A program made the position numbers and the translations under genes. The notes under the pieces are model-generated. The model had not been told where the DNA came from. It worked only from the letters and a program-made list of their open reading frames with translations, and ran no database searches. A stretch of DNA of 5,002 nt from Hyphomicrobiales bacterium. GTDB taxonomy: Bacteria; Pseudomonadota; Alphaproteobacteria; Rhizobiales; Beijerinckiaceae. The first letter of the stretch is position 1, and each line of letters opens with the position of its first letter. Positions 1-5,002 of this stretch are shown piece after piece. Where the stretch lies: assembly GCA_028865375.1 (NCBI GenBank), contig JAGWKJ010000190.1, positions 1 to 5,002 of the forward strand. Reading direction: 5' to 3'.

Positions 1-1280
1 AACAGCTCCATCTGCGCCTGCTGCTGCGCTTGGCGGTCGTCGGGGAAGCGCGTCTTGATCGCCTCGATCTCGGGCTGCACGGCCTTCATCTTGGCCATCG
101 ACCGATAGGACGCATTGGCGATCGGGAAGAACGCCGCCTTGACGATCACCGTCAGCGCCAACACGGCGAGACCGAAATTGCCGAGGAATTTATTGAGGAA
201 ATCCAGCAGCTTGAAGAGGGGCTTTGTGATGAAATAGAACCAACCCCAATCGATCATCAGGTCGAAGTGGGAAATGTTGAATTTCGCCGCGTAACCGTCG
301 ATGAGATCGACTTTTTTCGCGCCGGCGAACAGCCGCGTGGTCACCGTGACGGTTTGGCCCGACGCCAAGGTCTTGGCCTCGCCCAGAAAGTCGGCCGCAT
401 AGGTGCGGAGGTTCACCGGCCCCGTCGCGGCGAAGCGGGCGTCGACCTTGGCCTTCTGGTCCGGGATCAGCGCGGCCGCCCAATAGGCGTCGGTGAAGCC
501 CAAGAATCCCCCGTCGCCGGAAAACGACTTGGTGGCGCCGGTTTCTTTTTCGATGCCCGGGTAATTGATCTCCAGCAGGCCCGATTGTCCGAGATCGGCC
601 AACATGCCCTCGAACAGTACGGCATAGCCCAGCACCTTGGGCGTGCCCTGACGCACGATCATGCCAAAGGGGTGGAGCGACGCGGCCGTGGCGCCGGAAT
701 TGGTCGCGCTGTCTTCGACCGTGAACATGTAACGGTCGTCGACCGAAATGACCCGCTTGAACGTGAGACCGCCGCCCGCGTCATAGGTCAGCGTCAGCGG
801 TTTGGCGGGCGTCAAGGCGTCGCCGTCGGCAGCCCAAAGTGCGTCGGCGCCGGGCGGTTTGGCGCTCGCGCCGGCGTCGGGCAGCCAACCGAAGTCGGCG
901 TAATATGGCTGCGGCGCGTTGACGGGGGAGAAGAGCACGATGTTCGGGCTCTTGGGATCGGTCGTCTCGCGGTAGTTCTTGAGCGTCACGTCGTCGATGC
1001 GACCGCCCACGAGGTTGATCGAGCCCGACAGCGCGGGCGTGTCGATCTTGACGCGCTTGCCGCCGGCGAGCGCCGCCTCGCGCGTGGGCGCCGACAGTGC
1101 GGGCACGGCCGCGCCGGGGAGGGCGGGCGTCGCGGCCGCGCCGGGCGTCGCAGGGGCGGCGGCTTGCGTCGCCGCCGGCTGGGGCGAGGATAGCTTCGGG
1201 GCGATGAAGAATTGCCAACCGACGAGGAAGGCCAAGGCGAGCGCGGTCGCCATCAGCATGTTGCGGGTGTCTTCGCTCAT
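1..1280 (-). CDS. yidC: Membrane protein insertase YidC (partial, C-terminus off the left edge)
   Basis: YidC inserts and folds inner-membrane proteins, alone or with SecYEG. The minus-strand frame from ATG at 1280 is open to the window edge: 426 complete codons, while full-length Gram-negative YidC is about 550-600 aa. Residues 1-7 precede one N-terminal membrane segment (about 8-26, 'MLMATALALAFLVGWQFF'). An Ala/Pro-rich linker follows (about 30-60), then the large periplasmic domain (about 65-335). The conserved insertase domain starts at about 345 with 'DWGWFYFITKPLF', continues through 'GNFGLAVLALTVIVK' and reaches the cytoplasmic segment 'SYRSMAKMKAVQPEIEAIK'. By alignment from memory, Lys381 sits where E. 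coli has the groove residue Arg366. The remaining membrane segments lie outside the window. The start codon overlaps the rnpA stop as ATGA, and the only purine-rich motif (AGG) touches the ATG, so translation is probably coupled to rnpA. The identity is firm. Confidence 0.97.
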   Translation of the reverse strand, partial: MSEDTRNMLMATALALAFLVGWQFFIAPKLSSPQPAATQAAAPATPGAAATPALPGAAVPALSAPTREAALAGGKRVKIDTPALSGSINLVGGRIDDVTLKNYRETTDPKSPNIVLFSPVNAPQPYYADFGWLPDAGASAKPPGADALWAADGDALTPAKPLTLTYDAGGGLTFKRVISVDDRYMFTVEDSATNSGATAASLHPFGMIVRQGTPKVLGYAVLFEGMLADLGQSGLLEINYPGIEKETGATKSFSGDGGFLGFTDAYWAAALIPDQKAKVDARFAATGPVNLRTYAADFLGEAKTLASGQTVTVTTRLFAGAKKVDLIDGYAAKFNISHFDLMIDWGWFYFITKPLFKLLDFLNKFLGNFGLAVLALTVIVKAAFFPIANASYRSMAKMKAVQPEIEAIKTRFPDDRQAQQQAQMEL

Positions 1281-1684
1281 CCTGGCGGCTCATCGGGTTT
1301 GCGCTTGGGCCTTGCGGCGCGGCGCGCGGTTTCACGGAAAGCGTCGGCAAGGTCGGCCTTGAGCGCCTCGAAATCCTGGTTCGAAGCGGGCGGCCGGCCG
1401 ACCAGCACGTAATGCGCGGCGGGCGAGAGCGCCAGATCGGGCGACAGGCGTACCGCTTCTTTGAGGCGTCGGCGCATGCGGTTGCGCGCCACCGCGTCGC
1501 CGACTTTCTTGGTCAGCGTATAGCCCAAGGCCGACGGCGCGTCCGCATCGGGGCAGGCCGCCATCTGAAGCACGAAGGCAGGACGATGAGACTTCACGCC
1601 TTTGGCGGCCCGCAGGAAGTCAGCGCGCTTGCGCAACCGCGCGGGCAGGGCGGCGGGACGGCCGTCGGACCCCTGCCGGGTCAT
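1277..1684 (-). CDS. rnpA: Ribonuclease P protein component
   Basis: RnpA is the small basic protein that binds the RNase P RNA and helps it cleave 5' leaders from pre-tRNAs. The 135-aa product has the family hallmarks. 'LRKRADFLRAAKG' lies near the N-terminus. The signature 'GYTLTKKVGDAVARNRMRRRLKEA' region spans about residues 54-77, with the RNR motif at Arg67-Asn68-Arg69. A later 'HYVLVGRP' strand and a basic, Arg/Lys-rich C-terminal tail follow. I chose ATG at 1684 because a GAGG sits 8 nt upstream (1693-1696). A GTG at 1693 is a real alternative, adding three residues, with another GAGG 6 nt upstream of it. The gene lies 26 bp downstream of rpmH, and its TGA overlaps the yidC ATG by 4 bp, so it is the middle gene of the operon. 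Function is certain; the exact start is about 65:35. Confidence 0.95.
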   Translation of the reverse strand: MTRQGSDGRPAALPARLRKRADFLRAAKGVKSHRPAFVLQMAACPDADAPSALGYTLTKKVGDAVARNRMRRRLKEAVRLSPDLALSPAAHYVLVGRPPASNQDFEALKADLADAFRETARRAARPKRKPDEPPG

Positions 1685-1692
1685 CGACCGCA

Positions 1693-1696
1693 CCTC
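1693..1696 (-). promoter_or_regulatory. Ribosome binding site supporting the rnpA ATG start
   Basis: Read on the minus strand, GAGG lies 8 nt before the ATG at 1684. It also overlaps the alternative GTG codon at 1693-1691. A second GAGG further upstream would serve that GTG at 6 nt. This duplication is why the start is not fully settled. Confidence 0.5.
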
Positions 1697-1710
1697 GCGC
1701 CTCGGGGCGA

Positions 1711-1845
1711 TCAGGCGGAGAGGCGCTTGCGGCCGCGCGCGCGACGCGCGTTCAACACTTTGCGGCCGCCCACCGTCGCCATGCGGGAACGGAAACCGTG
1801 ACGGCGCTTGCGCACGATCTTCGAGGGCTGAAAAGTCCGTTTCAC
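1711..1845 (-). CDS. rpmH: 50S ribosomal protein L34
   Basis: L34 is a small, very basic protein of the large ribosomal subunit. The 44-aa product starts 'MKRTFQPSKIVRKRRHGFRS' and continues 'RMATVGGRKVLNARRARGRK', which matches the family almost end to end. The usual length is 44-46 aa, so it is complete. The start codon is GTG at 1845, shown by the invariant 'MKRTFQPS' N-terminus. A GGAG sits 6 nt upstream. The upstream in-frame codons are open but do not resemble L34. It is the first gene of the rpmH-rnpA-yidC operon, with a credible promoter about 80-110 bp upstream. The stop lies 26 bp before the preferred rnpA start. Confidence 0.98.
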   Translation of the reverse strand: MKRTFQPSKIVRKRRHGFRSRMATVGGRKVLNARRARGRKRLSA

Positions 1846-1851
1846 TGTCGG

Positions 1852-1855
1852 CTCC
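1852..1855 (-). promoter_or_regulatory. Ribosome binding site of rpmH (supports the GTG start)
   Basis: GGAG on the minus strand lies 6 nt before the GTG at 1845. The motif and spacing are good and fix the rarer initiation codon for L34. Confidence 0.7.
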
Positions 1856-1868
1856 GATGGGTCACGCC

Positions 1869-1889
1869 CGCGCGAACGCGCGAACGCGC
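1869..1889. repeat. Short 8-bp tandem repeat in the rpmH leader
   Basis: CGCGAACG occurs at 1871-1878 and again directly at 1879-1886, with matching CG before and CGC after, giving about two and a half units. It falls inside the predicted 5' leader of the rpmH mRNA. Just upstream in the transcript, CGCCGG (1887-1892) and CCGGCG (1903-1908) could pair around a 10-nt loop. There is no U-tract, so this is not a standard terminator. The repeat may simply reflect high GC. Confidence 0.5.
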
Positions 1890-1923
1890 CGGAGGCGGGC
1901 CCCCGGCGGCTGAAAGGTGCCGC

Positions 1924-1952
1924 TCTATGATGCGCGCCTCCGCATAAGTCAA
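1924..1952 (-). promoter_or_regulatory. Predicted sigma70-type promoter of the rpmH-rnpA-yidC operon
   Basis: On the minus strand, a -35 box TTGACT (1947-1952) is followed after exactly 17 bp by CATAGA (1924-1929) as the -10 box. The -35 differs from TTGACA at one base; the -10 is weaker, with 3 of 6 matching. A start site near 1917 would give a leader of about 70 nt before the rpmH GTG. The position and orientation fit the operon, and no better candidate lies nearer the gene. Confidence 0.6.
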
Positions 1953-1959
1953 TGCGGAG
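1938..1959. repeat. Perfect inverted repeat over the rpmH -35 box (possible operator)
   Basis: CTCCGCAT (1938-1945) and ATGCGGAG (1952-1959) are perfect 8-bp inverted arms around the 6-bp centre AAGTCA. The right half of the centre and the first base of the right arm form the -35 box of the predicted rpmH promoter. A dimeric DNA-binding protein could use such a site to block or tune transcription. No regulator is recognised, and chance in GC-rich DNA is not excluded. Confidence 0.45.
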
Positions 1960-2084
1960 ATGGTGCGCACGACGTTGGCCGCGTTGGCGGGCGGTCTCGA
2001 CGGACGACACGCCGGTCGCCGAGCCGGCGCGGCCCGCGTTTCGCCTTCGTTCGCGTGGTAGACAGGACCGCTCCCCGAATCGAA

Positions 2085-2105
2085 ATGACGATCCCCGAAC
2101 CATGA
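2085..2105 (+). other. Possible 6-codon upstream ORF overlapping the parE start
   Basis: ATG at 2085 opens a reading frame encoding MTIPEP that stops at TGA 2103-2105. The stop overlaps the parE ATG (2102-2104) in an ATGA arrangement. Such overlaps can couple initiation of a downstream gene to translation of the upstream frame. parE itself has no clear Shine-Dalgarno motif, which makes the idea reasonable. This mini-ORF also lacks one, so it may be accidental. Confidence 0.2.
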
Positions 2106-4162
2106 AACCATCCGACCGTTCCGACGACCTGTTCGGCGACCGCGCGCCGGCCGCCCGCGAGACCAAGCGCGCCGCCGCGCCGGCGACCGGGCCGACGCCG
2201 AAGCCGGCCCCCAAGCGCACGGACGGCGACTACGGCGCCCATTCGATCGAGGTGTTGGAAGGGCTGGAACCGGTGCGCCGCCGGCCCGGCATGTACATCG
2301 GGGGCACCGACGCCACCGCGCTGCATCACCTGTTCGCGGAGGTGATCGACAACGCGATGGACGAGGCGGTGGCGGGCCACGCGACCTTCATCGAGGTCGA
2401 GTTGGAGGCCGACGGGTTCCTGGCGGTGTTCGACAACGGCCGCGGCATTCCCGTCGAACCGCACCCGAAGTTCCCGAAAATCTCGACCCTCGAAGTGATC
2501 CTCACGGTGCTGCACGCCGGCGGCAAGTTCGATTCCGGCGCCTATCAGACGTCGGGCGGCCTGCACGGCGTCGGCGTGTCCGTGGTCAACGCGCTGGCCG
2601 AGCGGCTGGAGGCCGACGTCTGGCGCGAGCAGACGCATTATTCGCAAGCGTTTTCGCGCGGCAAGCCGCTCGGCGGATTGAAAACGGTCGGCAAGGCGCC
2701 CAATCGCCGCGGCACGCGCATCCGCTTCAAGCCGGATCCGCAGATCTTCGGCGCCGACGTGCAATTCTCGCCCGCGCGCCTGTTCCGCATGGCGCGCGCC
2801 AAGGCCTACCTGTTCGGCGGCGTCGAGATCCGCTGGCGTTGCGCGCCCGCGCTGCTGAAGCCCGACGACGCGATCCCCGCCGAGGCGACCTTCCACTTCC
2901 CCGGCGGACTGAAGGACTTCCTCGCCCGCGACGTCGAAGGCAAGACCGCCGTGGTCGACCAGGCCTTCGCGGGAAAGGTCTCAAAGTCGGGCGGCCACGG
3001 CTCGGTGGAATGGGCGGTGACCTGGCTCGCCGACGACGATGGCTTCGTGCATTCCTATTGCAACACGATCCCCACGCCCGATGGCGGCACGCACGAGGCG
3101 GGACTGCGCGCCGCGCTGCTGCGCGCGCTGAAGGACCACGCCGAGCGCGTCGGCCAGGCCAAGCGCGTCGCCGCCGTCACCGGCGACGACCTGATGGTCT
3201 CCTGTGCGGCGTTGGTCTCGGTGTTCATCCGCGAGCCGGAGTTCCAAGGACAGAACAAGGGCCGCCTGCAATCGGCCGAGGCGGCGCGTATCGTCGAGAC
3301 CGAGCTGCGCGACCGCTTCGACCATTGGCTGGCCGATTCGCCCGCGCAAGCCGCGCGGCTGATCGACTGGACGGTCGAGCGCGCCGAAGAGCGGCTGCGC
3401 CGCCGCGCCGAAAAGGAGACGCAGCGCAAGACCGCCGTGCGCAAGCTGCGCCTGCCCGGCAAGCTGGCCGATTGCTCGCAGACCGCGACGGAGGATTCCG
3501 AGATCTTCATCGTCGAGGGCGATTCGGCCGGCGGCTCCGCAAAGTCGGCCCGCGACCGCGCCACCCAGGCGATCCTGCCGCTGCGGGGCAAGATCCTCAA
3601 CGTGGCCGCCGCCTCGCGCGAGAAGCTGTCGCAGAACCAGCAGATCTCCGATCTCGCGCAGGCGCTCGGCTGCGGGCTGGGCGCGCGCTACCGCGCGGAG
3701 GACCTGCGCTACGGCAAGGTGATCGTGATGACCGACGCCGACGTCGACGGCGCCCACATCGCCTCGCTGCTGGTGACCTTCTTCTTCCGCGAGATGCCAC
3801 GCTTGGTGGAGGCCGGCCGGCTCTATCTGGCGGTGCCCCCGCTGTTCAAGCTGAAGCAGGGTGACCGCACCGCCTACGCCCGCGACGAGGGTGAACGCGA
3901 CCGCCTGCTGGCGGGCGAGTTCTCGGGCCGCGGCAAGGTCGAGATCTCGCGCTTCAAGGGACTGGGCGAAATGATGCCCGACGAGTTGAAGGCGACCACG
4001 ATGGACCGTTCGCGCCGAACGCTGTTGCGCGTGATGGTGGAGGATTCCGAGCGCGCCGCGACCGTGGACGCCGTCGAACGCCTGATGGGAACCAAGCCCG
4101 AAAGCCGGTTCCAGTTCATCCAGGAACGCGCGCCGTCGTTCGCGGCGGACGTCGACGTGTGA
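2102..4162 (+). CDS. parE: DNA topoisomerase IV subunit B (ParE)
   Basis: ParE is the ATPase subunit of topoisomerase IV, which with ParC decatenates daughter chromosomes in the cytoplasm. The 686-aa product is complete. Residues 1-40 form an Ala/Pro/Lys-rich extension containing 'DLFG'. The GHKL ATPase domain follows: catalytic Glu80, Asn84 and Asp87 in 'EVIDNAMDEA', 'DNGRGIP' at 111-117, and 'GGLHGVGVS' from 152. The transducer domain contains 'CNTIPTPDGGTHEAG' (from 320) and the nucleotide-contacting loop Gln384-Asn385-Lys386. The TOPRIM domain carries 'EGDSAGGSAK' (Glu472) and 'DADVDG' (Asp545, Asp547, Asp549), which bind Mg2+. 'RFKGLGEMMP' follows near 617. ParE is preferred over GyrB because of 'RRPGMYIGGTD' and the C-terminal 'FQFIQERAPSFA' ending typical of alphaproteobacterial ParE. 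I chose ATG 2102 because the N-terminus resembles relatives; the Shine-Dalgarno is weak. The gene diverges from rpmH. Confidence 0.95.
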   Translation: MKPSDRSDDLFGDRAPAARETKRAAAPATGPTPKPAPKRTDGDYGAHSIEVLEGLEPVRRRPGMYIGGTDATALHHLFAEVIDNAMDEAVAGHATFIEVELEADGFLAVFDNGRGIPVEPHPKFPKISTLEVILTVLHAGGKFDSGAYQTSGGLHGVGVSVVNALAERLEADVWREQTHYSQAFSRGKPLGGLKTVGKAPNRRGTRIRFKPDPQIFGADVQFSPARLFRMARAKAYLFGGVEIRWRCAPALLKPDDAIPAEATFHFPGGLKDFLARDVEGKTAVVDQAFAGKVSKSGGHGSVEWAVTWLADDDGFVHSYCNTIPTPDGGTHEAGLRAALLRALKDHAERVGQAKRVAAVTGDDLMVSCAALVSVFIREPEFQGQNKGRLQSAEAARIVETELRDRFDHWLADSPAQAARLIDWTVERAEERLRRRAEKETQRKTAVRKLRLPGKLADCSQTATEDSEIFIVEGDSAGGSAKSARDRATQAILPLRGKILNVAAASREKLSQNQQISDLAQALGCGLGARYRAEDLRYGKVIVMTDADVDGAHIASLLVTFFFREMPRLVEAGRLYLAVPPLFKLKQGDRTAYARDEGERDRLLAGEFSGRGKVEISRFKGLGEMMPDELKATTMDRSRRTLLRVMVEDSERAATVDAVERLMGTKPESRFQFIQERAPSFAADVDV

Positions 4163-4171
4163 GGAAGGCGA

Positions 4172-5002
4172 TCAGCCGCCGAACTCCGCCCGCACCGCCG
4201 CGATGTCGGCCTTCGACGGCAGGCCGGGTTCGTTGCCGACCTTCTGCACCTTGAACGCGGCGGCGGCGCGCGCGAGCCTGAAATGCTCGACCCAGGGCGC
4301 GGAAGGGTCGTTGAGGTAGGACGCGACATAGGCGCCGTGGAAAATGTCGCCGGCGCCCGACGTGTCCACCACGCGCGCCTTGGGCACGGCCAGCGAGGGC
4401 AGGCGCGAGACCGTGCCGGTCTCGTCGTACCAGAGCATGCCGCGCTCACCCTCGGTGACGCCGCCGATCTTGACGCCGCGGCCCTTGAGGTAGTCGAGCA
4501 TCGCGGTCGGCGACAGCTCCATCTGCTCGCACAGGCGCTCGGCGACGATCGCGACGTCGACGAATTCGAGCAGTTCGTGCGTGTTGTCGCGCAGCCCGCC
4601 GCCGTCGAGCGAGGTCAGGATGCCGCGTTCGCGACAGAGCCTGGCGTAATGGATCGCGGCGTCGGGCTGGTGGCCGTCGAGATGCAGCGCGCGGCACTGG
4701 CGAAGGTTCAGGATCGGGAACGGATGCAGGTAATCGTCGTCGCGCGCGCGCAGGATCGAGCGCCGGCCGTCCTTGGGGACGATGAAAGACAGCGACGAGC
4801 GCTTCACCTTGCGCGGATGGACCGGGATCGCGTAGCGCGCCGCCATGTCGAGGAACATGCGGCCGAGCCAATCGTCGGCGAGCGAGGTCAGGAGATCGGG
4901 CGGCACGGCGAGCTTGGCGCAGGCGAAGGCGGCGGTCACCGCGTTGCCGCCGAACGAGACCGCGTAATCGTGGGCGACCGCCTTCTGGTCGCCGGTCGGC
5001 AT
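4172..5002 (-). CDS. PfkB/ribokinase-family carbohydrate kinase (partial, N-terminus off the right edge)
   Basis: The product is an ATP-dependent sugar kinase; its substrate cannot be told from sequence alone. The 276 visible residues include the N-terminal family signature around 'FGGNAVTAAFACAKL' (about 17-31, numbered from the window edge). 'LDGGG' lies at 132-136, and the C-terminal signature 'DTSGAGDIFHGAYV' spans 213-226, where Asp219 is the catalytic base and GAG forms the anion hole. A Met sits exactly at the edge (5002). However, 'MPTGDQK' corresponds to the sugar-binding loop normally 20-25 residues into the family, so the first beta strand and true start are probably outside. Total length would be about 300 aa, which is normal. 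The usual NXXE motif is not preserved: Ala154-Glu-Arg-Leu157 occupies its place. This and 'DIFHG' recall the ketohexokinase/sulfofructose-kinase (YihV) branch. It converges on parE with 9 bp between stops. Confidence 0.9.
   Translation of the reverse strand: MPTGDQKAVAHDYAVSFGGNAVTAAFACAKLAVPPDLLTSLADDWLGRMFLDMAARYAIPVHPRKVKRSSLSFIVPKDGRRSILRARDDDYLHPFPILNLRQCRALHLDGHQPDAAIHYARLCRERGILTSLDGGGLRDNTHELLEFVDVAIVAERLCEQMELSPTAMLDYLKGRGVKIGGVTEGERGMLWYDETGTVSRLPSLAVPKARVVDTSGAGDIFHGAYVASYLNDPSAPWVEHFRLARAAAAFKVQKVGNEPGLPSKADIAAVRAEFGG

Larger units (their letters stand above)
1846..2101. other. Divergent intergenic region between rpmH and parE
   Basis: This 256-bp gap separates two genes read away from each other. 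The rpmH side holds the promoter, dyad and tandem repeat listed separately. On the parE side I see no convincing promoter. The best -10-like string is TAGACA at 2059-2064, preceded by TGG, with no good -35 box 16-18 bp upstream. The parE frame stays open back to 1952, but the encoded residues are low in family resemblance and run into the rpmH promoter. I saw no DnaA box or tRNA here. Confidence 0.6.

Noticed and set aside
30..1193. A 387-aa open frame on the plus strand opposite yidC
   Set aside because: It is the exact antisense register of the yidC codons. Its Arg/Gly/His-rich composition has no recognisable family, while the minus strand gives a clear YidC throughout.
2059..2064. TAGACA as a -10 box for parE
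   Set aside because: Only 3 of 6 bases match TATAAT, and there is no acceptable -35 box at 16-18 bp upstream. It is mentioned only as the best of poor candidates.
1952..2101. N-terminal extension of parE by 50 codons back to ATG 1952
   Set aside because: The extra residues resemble no ParE and the start would overlap the rpmH -35 box. ATG 2102 gives an N-terminus with the DLFG motif expected for relatives.
1949..2896. A 315-aa minus-strand open frame covering the 5' part of parE and the intergenic region
   Set aside because: It is antisense to conserved ParE ATPase motifs, has no recognisable domain and runs into the rpmH promoter. It is explained as a GC-rich shadow frame.
2839..3864. A 341-aa open frame in another plus frame inside parE
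   Set aside because: It is extremely Arg/Ala-rich, as expected for a shifted frame in GC-rich DNA. The parE frame carries all catalytic motifs across the same stretch without interruption.
4143..4181. Possible hairpin CGGCGG...CCGCCG around the parE and kinase stops
   Set aside because: The loop would be about 27 nt with only 6-bp arms and no T-tract on either strand, so it does not support a terminator call.

Overview
The window is GC-rich and densely coding. It looks like ordinary chromosomal core sequence from an alphaproteobacterium. The best evidence is the divergent gene's protein: its closing residues, its 'DLFG' N-terminal motif and its 'AILPLRGKILNV' core match what I recall of alphaproteobacterial ParE. 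The YidC sequence, with Lys at the hydrophilic-groove position, also fits. I cannot name the genus. Very high GC and long antisense open frames would suit a Rhodospirillales-like organism, but that is only an inference.

Layout, left to right: (1) positions 1-1845 on the minus strand hold the rpmH-rnpA-yidC operon, read right to left. These genes encode ribosomal protein L34, the RNase P protein subunit and the YidC membrane insertase. YidC is cut by the left window edge after 426 codons. The rnpA stop and yidC start overlap as ATGA, and no yidD lies between them. (2) Positions 1846-2101 are a divergent intergenic region. It holds a good minus-strand sigma70-type promoter for rpmH, a perfect 8-bp-arm dyad centred on the -35 box, a short tandem repeat in the rpmH leader, and an upstream mini-ORF that overlaps the start of the next gene. 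(3) Positions 2102-4162 on the plus strand hold a complete parE, topoisomerase IV subunit B (686 aa). (4) Positions 4172-5002 on the minus strand hold a PfkB/ribokinase-family sugar kinase that converges on parE with 9 bp between the stops. Its N-terminus lies beyond the right window edge.

The left operon joins translation (L34), tRNA 5' maturation (RnpA) and membrane protein insertion (YidC), a classic conserved cluster. parE serves chromosome decatenation, and the kinase probably belongs to a separate metabolic unit. I found no mobile element, CRISPR array, tRNA, rRNA or new defence or biosynthetic system. The points worth a second look are small: the promoter dyad, the parE start context, the kinase subgroup and a few residue substitutions.
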